From positions 34,518,902-34,582,901 of the forward strand of contig NC_067199.1 of assembly GCF_000699445.3 (NCBI RefSeq): a stretch of DNA of 64,000 bases. Reading direction: 5' to 3'. Below are positions 23,980 through 34,814 of this stretch, in pieces (position 1 is the first letter of the stretch; each line of letters begins with the position of its first letter). Under the pieces are notes generated by a model, which ran no database searches, was not told the origin of the DNA, and saw only the letters and a program-made list of their open reading frames with translations. The position numbers were made by a program, and so were the translations under genes. The DNA comes from Schistosoma haematobium. Lineage: Eukaryota; Platyhelminthes; Trematoda; Strigeidida; Schistosomatidae.

Positions 23980-24145
23980 ATAGTTGAGTTCATGAGTCGA
24001 TTTAAGCTAGACTATCATTGAAAACCTGGATGCACTGGATAGCCGTTTCGTCAGTATGGGACTTCGCAATAGTGCATATCCATGATCCCACATGCAGGAC
24101 TCGAACCCAGAACCTTCGATTTCGCCCGCGAACGCTTATAGAAAG
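23980..24145 (-). repeat. Family B SINE, left arm
   Basis: TAGTTGAGTTCATGAGTCG, then a minus-strand hammerhead arm with a broken core (TTGCGAA), then a reversed B-box (GGACTCGAACCC, 24096-24107) and part of the A-box side (CGAACGCTTA). Confidence 0.7.
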
Positions 24146-24690
24146 ATTTATCAGTGTTTGATTTTGAATGTATATGTTTAGCTTCCAAAGTTTTATGGCT
24201 ATGGTTTCAGTAAATTTAAGAATACTAGGTTTAGGTTTTTTATTAGTTTTTTAGAATACTTTGAAATCATAGACATTAAACGTTTAAAACTGAGCTTATT
24301 CATTCAGCAAGGAACATTGATAAGTATTTTTTAACCGTGATGGAATTACACAAACATTGATAACTAACGGTAAGGTTAGTGTGAAGGAAAACGAAGAAAA
24401 ATCACGAAGTAATAGACCATATCACTGATAGATGATATACCAGTAAGAAAATAGTCAGAAGAAAACTATTTTTACTGTAGAAGGTTATGAAGCATTTACA
24501 TAATACACATTCATAAACATCAATCGTCCATTTACATCTTTTAGTGTGTTCTAGAGTCAGACAATCTTTTCATCTGGTTACCAAATGTTTTGCCAACGCC
24601 GTTTTTCCGTTGTGCAAAAACTCTTCAGTTTATCCAGAAACTTTGAGGCCACGTTCCGCAACATAATACTTACAAGCAATCATGTGAGTA
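24146..24690. other. Intronic AT-rich stretch, no feature seen
   Basis: 24560-24690 is less AT-rich (for example TTTGCCAACGCCGTTTTTCCG) but was not assigned. Confidence 0.35.
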
Positions 24691-24694
24691 GTGT

Positions 24695-24785
24695 CCACTA
24701 TACTGGGACTAAACTGCCGTCTAGTGCTTTCATGTTTCCAATGGTAGTCTAGCATTGATCGGCCCATGATTTCCATAATAATTAA
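24695..24785 (+). repeat. Family B SINE, 3' fragment
   Basis: ACTGCCGTCTAGTGC and GTTTCCAATGGTAGTCTAGC match the hammerhead 3' half and tail in plus orientation. Confidence 0.6.
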
Positions 24786-25116
24786 AATATTTAAGGTGCA
24801 TATGTAATTATGTATGCTTACGTTTTAGTAATGCTGTAGTTCATGTGCATTTAGCCGTAGGTATAGAAGCCTACTAAATTACAAAAATATAGTAAATTGA
24901 TAAGTTTTAAGACGTGTTCAACGTGTGTATCCTAATGTTGATTGTTAATTATTAAAGAAGTTCCATTGAAACAATGAACATGAAAAGGTAATTACATGTT
25001 TTCTTATAGCTTACGCTGCACTTCATTTACTCACTTTCTCAGTTGAGTTAATTGGAAGTATAGTAAATCTAGTTTGACGTGTATTTCGCGAGAACTTTCT
25101 ATTTAATACTACCATT

Positions 25117-25400
25117 GCTTAGATCGCGGATTGGTCCTAGCTAGATCACCATTGAAAATCTGGAAACATTGGACGGCCGTTTCTTCACAGAATGGGACTC
25201 TTCAATAATGCACATCCACAATTTCCACAGTGGATCAGAGTGAGAACTTTTCTTCTTGCGCGCGAAAGCTTAAATTCTAAGCCAATGAGCTGAGGAGTCC
25301 CTTTTAAGACAGAACAACATTCCAGTGCTTCCAGTTTTTCAATGGCGGTCTTTGCAAAACTAGTTCGTGATTTAAACAATAGTAATATTGAATAAAAAAT
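25117..25400. repeat. Family B fold-back SINE
   Basis: Left minus arm (GGACGGCCGTTTC near 25170, decayed core TTGAAGA) and right plus arm (GAGCTGAGGAGTCCC, 25288-25302; then CCAGTGCTTCCAG) face each other with heads inward. The right arm keeps CTGAGGA, but the GAAA block is altered (GACAGAAC). The 73-aa ORF is the repeat read through. Confidence 0.7.
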
Positions 25401-25867
25401 TTCCAAAAATAATATTTAATATTATTTTACTATGAAGGTTAAAGGGTATAATTAATGTGTTTCTAGAATAAATAAGCTTTGTGGAAGCCTGAAAAATTAT
25501 TGCTAATCTGGTATAACAGCAGACGAAACTAGTAGTCATTTGTTATATTTCTCATGATAGAATAGTAGTACAATTAAGATAGGTATTTCAACTCATTCGG
25601 AAGTCATTAGTTGAATTTATTTATGCATACATAAAAATTTGAACATATTGCCAATCGTTTAGAGTGTTATATACACTATGTGTAGTTGAGCCCCAATAAC
25701 CACCCAGTGATTATCAATATTCAGAATACACAAACCTTTAATTTTAATTAACATTAGTTGTTTGCTCATTTTACTAATTATTATCTAACAAAGTACTGAC
25801 TAGTTAAGCTTAAAATCATAATTGAAACGTTTCAATAAACAAATTTACTGTTCCAACTTCAGTTGTG

Positions 25868-25871
25868 AATG

Positions 25872-25911
<40 letters not shown>

Positions 25912-25931
25912 TAATAATAATAATAATAATA
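25868..25931. repeat. (AAT)n microsatellite
   Basis: About 60 bp of ATA/AAT triplets with one ACA interruption. A leucine-run ORF on the other strand is an artefact of it. Confidence 0.97.
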
Positions 25932-26139
25932 GTATTACAATTATATTGATAATATTTTCGTAAACTCGATATAACACCCAGACATATTTTCGATATCTCA
26001 AAAATATATTTCATATATAGTGAATAATTAAAGGTTTATTGTGACCGTCAATCCAAATTATCGTTTTAATAGGTAATCAAAAACAGAGAATAGAGTGTTT
26101 TGTGCAAAATCACCATAATTGTGAGTAGGATGAGATATA

Positions 26140-26350
26140 TACTAAAAGGCACAAACCATAATAGGTAAATTTTTTAGAGAGACCATTCCTCGAGCCTTTA
26201 ATTAAAATTTTCATCCATAAAACAATGAAACAATGTTATGAGATCCAGTTCCATGGAAATTAGTAAACAAAGTAAGCTCAAACGACATTCATTGTTTAAG
26301 GTTCTTGGGGTTTGTGTGGACCATACTTTCTAACTTTCTTAAGTGAATCC
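26140..26350 (-). repeat. Decayed SR2-derived UTR element
   Basis: Plus-strand text GGTAAATTTTTTAGAGAGACCATTCC... follows, block by block, the plus-strand text of the 9893-10275 element (GGTGGCTTTCTTAGAGAGCCACACC...) through GAGATCCAGTTCCATGG and GTTCTTGGGG. Many substitutions are present. An AGATATATACT block at the left may be the 3' end join. It is much older than the other two copies. Confidence 0.5.
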
Positions 26351-27169
26351 TTCGTGATTAATCAATCAGGTCTTATTGGTGTATATTAGATGTTCATCCT
26401 TTCATTCTTATAAACAACACGTTTGCTGAAAGAAATACAGTGAGTTGAACTTTCCTAGCAGTGGTTATGAACGTGTGATTATATGAGACTATTTCGAGAG
26501 AGAAAGAAAGAGAGAGCTAGCTCTCCCTACCCTCAGCCATATAAGAGAATCTAAATTCAAATAAATTACTACACAATTATTCTTTACTATCTAAAAATAT
26601 ACTTCTTTTATCTCTTAACAATTTCAATTCCTTATTCATGTTTTGATACCAAGTGGTATCGTTGTTATTACTTCTATGTGAAATTGTTTTTCATCGTTCA
26701 CCAAATCTCATTCATATTTCTCGAATCATGTTATCCACTGTGTTCAATGTTGTTTTGTATTATGTATACATGGCTTATATTTCGACTCTTTCTTTCTTCT
26801 TATTTTATTAATTTCATGTGTTTATTTTTAAATAAAAAAAGAAATATGGTTAGCAATTAACCGTGGACATTAAAGAATATGTTGAGCACCATTTTGAAGT
26901 TATGAACCAAATATATTTTCGTAACTTAGTGGGTATTTATTAATTTAATGAAAGTATCTTAGTCATAATGATAGATATTACGAAGTGTCATCTATTTTAT
27001 AATTAATCAAGTAGATTCTACATCCATGAGATGATTTAGAAATATATGTAAAAGTGATATTGTTTACTTAAATCGTCCCATTGATGTTTTGGATTGCTAT
27101 TAATCAGTCTATTATTAGCATATGTGCATAATGTGCGTATTGCCTGGATATTGGACGAGCAAGTGGTTA
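26351..27169. other. Intronic AT-rich stretch, no gene supported
   Basis: A short (GA)n run lies at 26499-26516. The 60-aa ORF at 26678-26860 is hydrophobic by composition only. Confidence 0.4.
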
Positions 27170-27350
27170 TCAGGACTCAGTAGCTAAGTGGATAACGCAA
27201 TGGCGTTTGATGCGAACGGTACTGGGTTCAAGTTCCAGAGTGAACATCAACACAGATGCAGGTACATTCAACTGAAAGGACCTGAATAGGACGAAAAGCG
27301 CATCCTGGATTCCACTTTTAGCCATTATCCACCTTTGCTTATGCAAAAGT
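27170..27350 (+). repeat. Sm-alpha-type SINE (family A)
   Basis: Head TCAGGACTCAGTAGCTAAGTGG (A-box region), B-box GGGTTCAAGTTCC, then a hammerhead in which CUGANGA reads CTGAAAG. The catalytic G8 position is A and A9 is G, so it is predicted inactive. The 3' block GCGCATCCTGGATTCCAC is well kept. Confidence 0.85.
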
Positions 27351-27587
27351 GGTTAGTAGTGAAATGATTCAAAATTAACTTAAGGAAAATATGGTATTTT
27401 ATGTTAAAATATTGAGAAATATTTCAATATACAAGTTTTGTAGTTATTGATGATGTCAAAGCACAGTATTCTGATATACTTTAGTATGGTAATATTCATT
27501 TTCGAAACCTTAGAAACGTGTCAAAACAAATGACAAACTAAATGAAGCCAACAATAAATTACGAACTATGGAATTTTTTACATTTCT

Positions 27588-27617
27588 AACTTCTGCATAT
27601 AATTATATGCAGAAGTT
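27588..27617. repeat. 30-bp perfect palindrome
   Basis: Fifteen bases beginning AACTTCTGCATATAA are followed immediately by their exact reverse complement, with no spacer. There is no sequence support for a terminator or operator role here. Confidence 0.95.
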
Positions 27618-27734
27618 GAAGTGTTTGAAATTAGACTAAAATTAATGTCTAAGCAAATTGAGAAGCCTAAAGATAATGATTTAACGAAATCAGACACATA
27701 ACGAGCTCCATTAAATCTAGTTCACGAACAAATG

Positions 27735-28765
27735 GTCAGTCAGTCAGTTAGTAACAACGTAGAACTTCGCACGTACGTACATCAGTTTGAGTTTCCATAC
27801 CACATTAGCACACAAATGCAATTGTCGATTCAAATCCCATAGTGGTAGAGGTAGTAAAAGTATGAGCAGTAATTGGAAATACTAGGGTTTGAAGATGTTA
27901 TTTAAAGAGTATAATCCAGTGAAAAAAATTTGGAAAGAAAATAAAGGACATGAAGAATTCAAAAGATTAGGATTTGGGAGAACACAGAGAGTGGATGCAC
28001 CTGCGTCATTGTAAACGATTTTGAGCCATGTCATTCAGGGTCTCTAACCATCGGCTGCTATCGTCTCGCGGATCCCAACCAGGTAGTCTACACCTACCAA
28101 CATGGATCAGTCCACTTGTCAATGACTTCATGGATTTGTGTCATGTTTTGTTCTGGCCGCCCCTAGCTTTCTTCCAACCTACTCCTATACCACTGAACAT
28201 AGCACGTCGAGGCAGTCGGTGGTTGGGCATAAATAACACGTGTCCAAGCCATCTCAACTGATGAAGTTTCACTACGTCATCAATTGATTTGCCATCCTTA
28301 CCTAGTACCTGTTTCCTAACAACTGCATTACTTACTCGATGGTCCCAAGATATACGATCAATGCTTCGAAGATATCTATGATCAAATACTAGTAACCTAT
28401 GAATATCCTCTAGTCTTACCGACCATGTTTCACTGCCATATAGTAGGACGGAACGAACTGCTGCGCAGTAAACACGTCCTTTGGTTGGTAGACGGATATC
28501 TCGCCTACGCCATAAATGACGCAAGTTGGCAAAAGCTAGTCGAGCCTTCTGTATCCGTGCTGAGATTTCGTCACACACTAAACCACAAGGGCTGATGAGA
28601 CTTCCAAGATAAGTGAAGCGGTCGACACACTCAACTACTTCACTCCCTATCACTAGTTCGGGTGTCGATGTAACCCAATCCTGAAGCAACATTTTGCATT
28701 TCGAGGGAGAGAATCGCATCCCGAACATGCTTGCATTGTTGCTTAGAGTGGCGTTAGATTTCAAC
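27735..28765 (-). mobile_element. RTE-family-2 LINE, 3' fragment (left arm of identical inverted pair)
   Basis: The minus-strand ORF 28141-28764 (207 aa) is the region after motif C of the reverse transcriptase (FSPSKCKMLLQDW, VDRFTYLGSLISPCG, LPTKGRVYCAAVRSVLLYGSETWSV, LRWLGHVLF, GVGWKKARGGQNK). A stop replaces Trp at the end of that block (TGA), after which the frame continues with LPGWDPRDDSSRWLETLNDMAQN. The 3' tail is (CTGA)n at 27735-27750. 27751-28498 is base-for-base the reverse complement of 33384-34131. It is in sense with CNNM and lies downstream of exon 3 in intron 3. Confidence 0.88.
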
Positions 28766-28814
28766 TCTTAAGAATGAATTTTCACAACGTTTTGAAGGCT
28801 TTAAGGTGTATAAA

Positions 28815-28935
28815 TTACAAATCGATTTGATTTGGAGCACCATTGCAAACAAACGGCACTAGATAGCTGTTTCGTTTCAGCGTGGGACTTCTCAACAGTC
28901 TGAACTCCACAAAAGCGCTTCAAATAATCTGTAAT
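28815..28935 (-). repeat. Family B SINE fragment
   Basis: GAGCACCATTGCAAAC, GATAGCTGTTTCG and GGGACTTCTCAACAGT match a decayed minus-strand hammerhead arm. Confidence 0.5.
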
Positions 28936-29049
28936 AATTATATCAACAGTGACTCACTTCAACATATTCCTGAAGTTTTAGTAAAAAGTCATGACTGGTA
29001 GAGATCAAACACATCGTAAGTGAAATAGTTATCATTAGTGACATTGGCT

Positions 29050-29245
29050 GGTCGTTGTGTTAGGACTGTAACAATGGGCTCTGGTATAGTAGATCTACTG
29101 AGCAAGTGTTCACCGCGAGACCTCGAGGTCACAAGTCTGATTCTTAGTGGAATCGTCGGTGAGCTCATAGTAGGACGAGAAATCTCTCCAGTGCTCTTTG
29201 ATTTTCAGTAACCTATGACGAATGTGACCTACATACTAGGTCAGT
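29050..29245 (+). repeat. Family B-like tRNA-headed repeat, decayed
   Basis: The head includes GTAGATCTACTGAGCAAG and a CCTCGAGGTCACAAGTCTGATTC B-box region. Then come TAGGACGAGAAATC and CCAGTGCTCTTTGATTTTCAG in the positions of a hammerhead 3' half. Confidence 0.45.
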
Positions 29246-29767
29246 CTTCACAAAACCTTTTCAACTGAATGCCATTTTTTAAAATAAAAGATGAATCTCA
29301 GTAACTTCATTAAAAATCATTAATCCATTTTGTATATGAGACCGGGTCTGATGAATTATCTACACTTATGTGTCGCTGAAATAAATAAAAAATTCGTTCA
29401 ACCCCATCCATCCAGTTAATAGACTGAATCATTTAAAATGTACAAAGTTCTAACTATCACCACAAAAAACAAAACAAGATAACTACTATAACGTTTTTTT
29501 ATCGCGACATTATGCCTTACTATTTCCAAACTGGTAAACAACTTATTGCATTTATCGCATACCATCCTATGATTTTATTTTAAAACTTCTATTTACAAAG
29601 TTCCAAGGTTAAAAACCATATGAATTTCATGTGTCACATTAATTTGTTATGGTTGATTAGAAAACAAATTGTTGGAAAAATAATAAACATCATGTTACTC
29701 GTCATTGTTGAGTATATGTATTTGTTAAAGTGATAGGAAGAAAGGACTACAAAGATATAATTATCAG

Positions 29768-29880
29768 TATAGGAGTTGTGAAGATTGTCGAGTTTTAATC
29801 AAGATCATGAATTGATCAATGTTAGACCACCAGTACTTCCAGGTTTCCAATTGATCTATTCATGATCTTAATGAAAAAGA
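29768..29880. repeat. Family B fold-back, centre deleted
   Basis: Left AATCAAGATCATGAATTGATC and right GATCTATTCATGATCTTAAT are inverted partners joined at CCACCAGTACTTCCAGG, so the hammerheads and heads are deleted and only the outer arms remain. Confidence 0.65.
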
Positions 29881-30292
29881 CATAACGTACTTCTGATAAA
29901 TTATGTCTATCTTATTGATTTTTTTTACTTGGATAATCAGATTAATACAAGATACACATATTAAACCATATGTAAGACTAATTTAACTGTACATACTCAT
30001 ATTTGGACTATATCTTGTCATTCGTTTAGTCCTTGTTCCTTTCTGAGCAAAATCGAATGAAGTACAGTGGTAGGCATGCGAAAAAGTAACAAGTTAAAAT
30101 GTAATAGTCATTGCTTCTAAATTATGATCAGTTTGCGATAGAGTATAATCATTATCTTAAACTAAGCTACAACAGACTACTCAACTGAAAGGCACCTCAT
30201 TCATTAGACACAAATCATACTTACTGAAAATGAAAACAACTGACGAGAAATAATACGAAAAAAAGAATAGTTGATAAAACAATAAAGCTTAC

Positions 30293-30436
30293 TTAAAATA
30301 TCTGTTTCATCAACTATTTCAGCTTGAATAATTTCTTCAATAACATCTTCGAGTGTAACTAGACCAATCATTTCACGATATGGATCACAGTCACCTTCTG
30401 TTACTAAACGCTCAACAAATGCCATATGAGCTCTTC
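30293..30436 (-). CDS. CNNM: CNNM-family Mg transporter, exon 3 (second CBS motif)
   Basis: Acceptor TTTTAG|GAAGAG (exon starts 30436) and donor TTTAA|GTAAGC (exon ends 30293). The 144 nt are 2 + 47 codons + 1 and complete the Gly codon split at the end of exon 2, giving [28 protein letters not shown], then [21 protein letters not shown]. The [11 protein letters not shown] and E-DETD strings are strongly conserved in CNNM proteins and end the CBS pair that binds Mg-ATP. The longer 80-aa ORF reads past the donor into the intron. The exon sits inside the loop of the 748-bp inverted repeat (27751-28498 / 33384-34131). Confidence 0.95.
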
Positions 30437-30739
30437 CTAAAATCAATTAATATTTAGTTAAATAAATAATGATTGTCAAGAGAATGGGAGAGGGATATTG
30501 TGTTAGAAAGCATAAAACAGTATATATCGAAAATAATGAATGAGTGATAATCATTTGAAAAGATTTATAGTTTCAGAATTACACAGTCTAATGACAAACT
30601 CCAAGAACGACTATTAAAATCTTAGTGATAATTTGTAACCAGTGGAATTTAATCATGTTGCAACTAAAACTAGTTTCACAGATGGCAATGAATGATAATC
30701 ACATAATACTCCAATCTAAATGAATTTGGAAACATGAAC

Positions 30740-30905
30740 CGTTAAGTGTGAAATCAGCTGTCCATATGTGTGAAGGTTCTAGATTCGATTTATATTGGGA
30801 TCGTGGGTGTTCACTACTAAAGAGTCCAATACAAGGAAGAAAAGCCTCTTCAGTGCTCCCTGATCTAGAATGGGTTTTTCTAAAGTTAGTAGTCAATGAT
30901 TTACA
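30740..30905 (+). repeat. Family B SINE, plus orientation, decayed
   Basis: GGTTCTAGATTCGATTT (B-box-like), GGGATCGTGGGTGTTCACTAC, AAGAGTCC, AAGAAAAGCC and CAGTGCTCCCTG match the head and hammerhead arm. The core CTAAAGA is altered. The 90-aa ORF at 30748-31020 is the repeat read through. Confidence 0.5.
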
Positions 30906-31274
30906 TTTTAAATCGAACAATCATCATAAACCATCTAAAAGAAACATAAACATGAAACTGTTGTTCGATGACCAACTCTTCGGAATCCAAGTCGTGTCGG
31001 ATGGATCCTATCCAAACTAGTAAAAGCAGATATATGTTACATATTAGGTGATGACTTTGTTGTATAATTATGGGAAATTTGGGGTGGATTTTTTTCTTAA
31101 AGTTCATATAAAATACGCAATAGAAATATATTTATGATTTACTACTGAAGAGTAAATCGATCCGAATCTGATAAACTAATATTCCGTTTATTTTATAGCT
31201 GTGCAGTGAACTTTCTCTCTCATTTTCAAATTTCTTTAGACCAATTATTTATGCATGTTAACCGCATAATTGTA

Positions 31275-31570
31275 CCAATGTAGTGAACGAAAAACTATGG
31301 TGGGGGAAACAAATTTATTGCTTAATGCAAAATTACACAATGGCTTAGCAAAATATAAAAACCATACATTAAATACATCATTTGCATATCTTCTTTGCGT
31401 TATCCTTTACCTACTCTATTATTCCTCTAATTCTGTCGTTATTTTGATTGCTCTCTGATTTCCTTGCAATTCTCTTTAGTTTAATATTCTGCTGCTAGGC
31501 ATACCACTTCCGATTGCAGCAACATACTACTTATATCTGTCAGCATAAGTAACATACACCACACCAACAC
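31275..31570 (-). repeat. Family D repeat, third copy
   Basis: The minus strand begins GTGTGGTGTATGTTACTTATG and has the AGATATAAGTAGTATG hairpin side and CCTAGCAGCAGAATATT. It then follows copy 1 at 20555 (GATATGCAAATGATGTATTTAATG, GCAATAAATT) and ends near TTCGTTCACTACATT. The ORF at 31270-31458 is therefore not a gene. Confidence 0.6.
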
Positions 31571-32024
31571 TCATGGGTTTTTATAAAGGGCCTAACAATC
31601 TACCGGAAGTCTGAAGTAAAATAAAATTTAAGTGAAACCATCACAAGATTTGGTGTGTTTTCTTTATGACTCATCCTTTTTTGAAGAAACACGAGTCTTC
31701 GACAGCAATGGAATTCATGCATGGGCAATTTGTACGCAACGTAAAAAAAACATTTCCCAATATTTAATATTGTGTGCCTAGAATTTATTTACTGCAGTCA
31801 AACAAATGGAGTATTGGACAAAAATGATTACCATTGTTACTATTATTATTTTATCATTACGTGTCACTTATTTCTGCTGCATTCAAGACTGTGATCTACT
31901 GGTTCCAAATCACATAGTAAAAGCCCTGTATGGAAACAAGCCAGTCAAAACCGAGAAAACGACTTACAATGTTTAATGAGAAATTCACCACACAAAAATG
32001 CACAATATAAATAATCTTATCAGA
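31571..32024. other. Intronic AT-rich stretch, no feature seen
   Basis: No coding or repeat signature recognised. Confidence 0.35.
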
Positions 32025-32335
32025 ATATTGTTTCGTTGAGATCATAGGATTTAGTAGAACTGATTTTAGTTAAACCACCGGTGAAAACGTGGAAGTCATG
32101 ACCACTCAGGTACAACCATGTCGGACGAGAGACTGATATTTACCACAGTCAATAAAAAATGGTTTCTCATCATCGTGGGTTGATTGGGTTTAGACATGCA
32201 CACCATTGAATACCGGCTAAGTAGTCTAGAAGTTAGGCGATCAGGTGCGACCGAAGGTCCTCGGTTCAATTCCTGGATCCGGAAATGGCTTTGTATAATG
32301 CTCAAAAGACTTAAAACTAATAAGGAAAGTCCTTT
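32025..32335. repeat. Family B fold-back, decayed
   Basis: A left minus-strand end (GTTGAGATCATAGGATTTAG, TTAAACCACCGGTGAAAACG) faces a right plus-strand tRNA-like head (CCGGCTAAGTAGTCTAGAAG, 32213; GGTTCAATTCCTGG, 32262-32275). Neither arm keeps a complete hammerhead. Confidence 0.55.
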
Positions 32336-33201
32336 TTTCATTTTATCATGCTAAAGAAAACTTTAAACTCATAAAATGTTCATGTTTTATGTATGGACTT
32401 TACATAACATGTAAGCCAATCAAGCCTTGTTCCAGTCTCCCTCTCTATTATAAACTATCAGAATACATTTCATTAGCAAGCTAATAATTAGTGCATGAGC
32501 TGACCAATTAAAAATTCTAAACTAGATAACGATTTTCATAAATGAATTCTGTATATCAATATAGAGGCAATGGTGGTTCTCCTACGATGATGACAAACAT
32601 TCCATAAAACTAATTGTAGCTATGAGAGATTTAAGGAGAGATAACTTTTAGAGGAAAAAACATTTACACTCAAATTAACAAGTTTACGTAATCATATTGT
32701 CACAACAGTAGAATAGGGAAAACCTATAATAACCTTAAAAAGTCAATAAACTTCTTAAAATCATTAAACTGTAACAATTTTTTTTATTATATCCATTTCG
32801 AAATACTTTTGATTTGTACAGACACTCACTGTTAATTTAGTTGAAAAAGTGTCTTCAAAATCATGTGGTCATTTTAAGAACTAATTGTCAAGCTCATCCC
32901 TCAATATTATACTTTTACCATATAAACTTGTGATAATTAGCGTGACGCATTTCTAGTTTGTTTTTATTTATCTTATTCTAACAGTACATTATTCATTATA
33001 TAAAACATCTTCTGAAAGGATATGAATAGGAAGTCGGATAATACTTTTTCTAAATACAGAAAATATTGGAACAGTTGCATTGAATTTGTCAATCAGTGGT
33101 CTCCAATGAGATAACAATGTTTATCAATAAATGAGAAAATATACTATTAGGAAATTATTTATCCATCACCAACTAATATCAAATGTCATTAAACAATTAA
33201 T
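32336..33201. other. Intronic AT-rich stretch, no feature seen
   Basis: No coding or repeat signature recognised. Confidence 0.4.
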
Positions 33202-34143
33202 AATAATGTTGCATTGAAACCCGAACTAATGATAGGGAGTGATGTAGTTGGGCGTGTCGACCGCTTCATTTATTTTAAGAGTCTCATCAACCCTTGTTGT
33301 CTGACGTCTGACGAAATCTCAGCACGGATACAGAAGGTTCGACTAGCTTTTACCAACTCGCGTCATTTATGGCGTAAACGAGGTATCCGTCTACCAACCA
33401 AAGGACGTGTTTACTGCGCAGCAGTTCGTTCCGTCCTACTATATGGCAGTGAAACATGGTCGGTAAGACTAGAGGATATTCATAGGTTACTAGTATTTGA
33501 TCATAGATATCTTCGAAGCATTGATCGTATATCTTGGGACCATCGAGTAAGTAATGCAGTTGTTAGGAAACAGGTACTAGGTAAGGATGGCAAATCAATT
33601 GATGACGTAGTGAAACTTCATCAGTTGAGATGGCTTGGACACGTGTTATTTATGCCCAACCACCGACTGCCTCGACGTGCTATGTTCAGTGGTATAGGAG
33701 TAGGTTGGAAGAAAGCTAGGGGCGGCCAGAACAAAACATGACACAAATCCATGAAGTCATTGACAAGTGGACTGATCCATGTTGGTAGGTGTAGACTACC
33801 TGGTTGGGATCCGCGAGACGATAGCAGCCGATGGTTAGAGACCCTGAATGACATGGCTCAAAATCGTTTACAATGACGCAGGTGCATCCACTCTCTGTGT
33901 TCTCCCAAATCCTAATCTTTTGAATTCTTCATGTCCTTTATTTTCTTTCCAAATTTTTTTCACTGGATTATACTCTTTAAATAACATCTTCAAACCCTAG
34001 TATTTCCAATTACTGCTCATACTTTTACTACCTCTACCACTATGGGATTTGAATCGACAATTGCATTTGTGTGCTAATGTGGTATGGAAACTCAAACTGA
34101 TGTACGTACGTGCGAAGTTCTACGTTGTTACTGACTGACAGAT
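33202..34143 (+). mobile_element. RTE-family-2 LINE, 3' fragment (right arm of identical inverted pair)
   Basis: The plus ORF 33214-33741 (175 aa) is the reverse transcriptase C-terminal region with the same internal stop as the 27735-28765 copy. 33384-34131 is identical to the reverse complement of 27751-28498 on full visual comparison. The 5' 170 bp (33214-33383) differ at roughly 20 positions. The element ends TTACTGACTGACAG at 34140. It is antisense to CNNM, in intron 2 upstream of exon 3. Confidence 0.88.
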
Positions 34144-34814
34144 AAAATGAACAAATATCATTGGGTTGAATAATTTTTTGTTATTAGTGATAATACTGTG
34201 TCAATTAGGCGATAGAAATGTATAACATCAAGTTTTATGAACTTTAAAGAACTCCCTTATGTAGTAACAACAAGATATTAAAAACATACTCAGATTATGT
34301 GGTTTTTCGACAACAACAAAGAAAACAAGTGTATTCAAACACAATATGAACGAAGAATATTCTTTTCAATGAATTTCTCATCAGGTTCTACAATTATCTC
34401 ATATCCAAATTAATAATCCATAAAATTGGTCAGGTCTATGGCAGAGTACATCATTTATAATTGTAACATGTGAATTAAAGATTGTCATATAAAATCAAAT
34501 CACTAATGTTAGGGGGCTGACTAATGTAATGTTAACTTGAATCACTTTATAAGTGGAATGAAATTGTGAAATGAATGATCAGAATGAATATGGTCAACAT
34601 GGGGTGAGGGAGAGAGAGAGAATAATGGAATAAAAATCGGAAATTACGTAATATGTAGAATAATATGAATTAGTAGATAGGGGTGGATGCTAAATAAATT
34701 TCTCAAAAAGGTTAGCAAGTATAATAATAATAACGACACTGGCAAGATGTGTGAATAAAATAAGTTCTGGATATAAAAATGAACATTAATCAAGTTACGT
34801 CACCATCTTATAAA
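34144..34814. other. Intronic AT-rich stretch, short (GA)n only
   Basis: (GA)n at 34606-34621. No coding signal. Confidence 0.4.

Noticed and set aside
25816..26001. Leucine-run ORF
   Set aside because: Translation of the (AAT)n microsatellite.
33621..33854. 77-aa minus-strand ORF identical to 28028-28261 plus-strand ORF
   Set aside because: Both are antisense shadows of the same RTE reverse transcriptase block in the inverted repeat.
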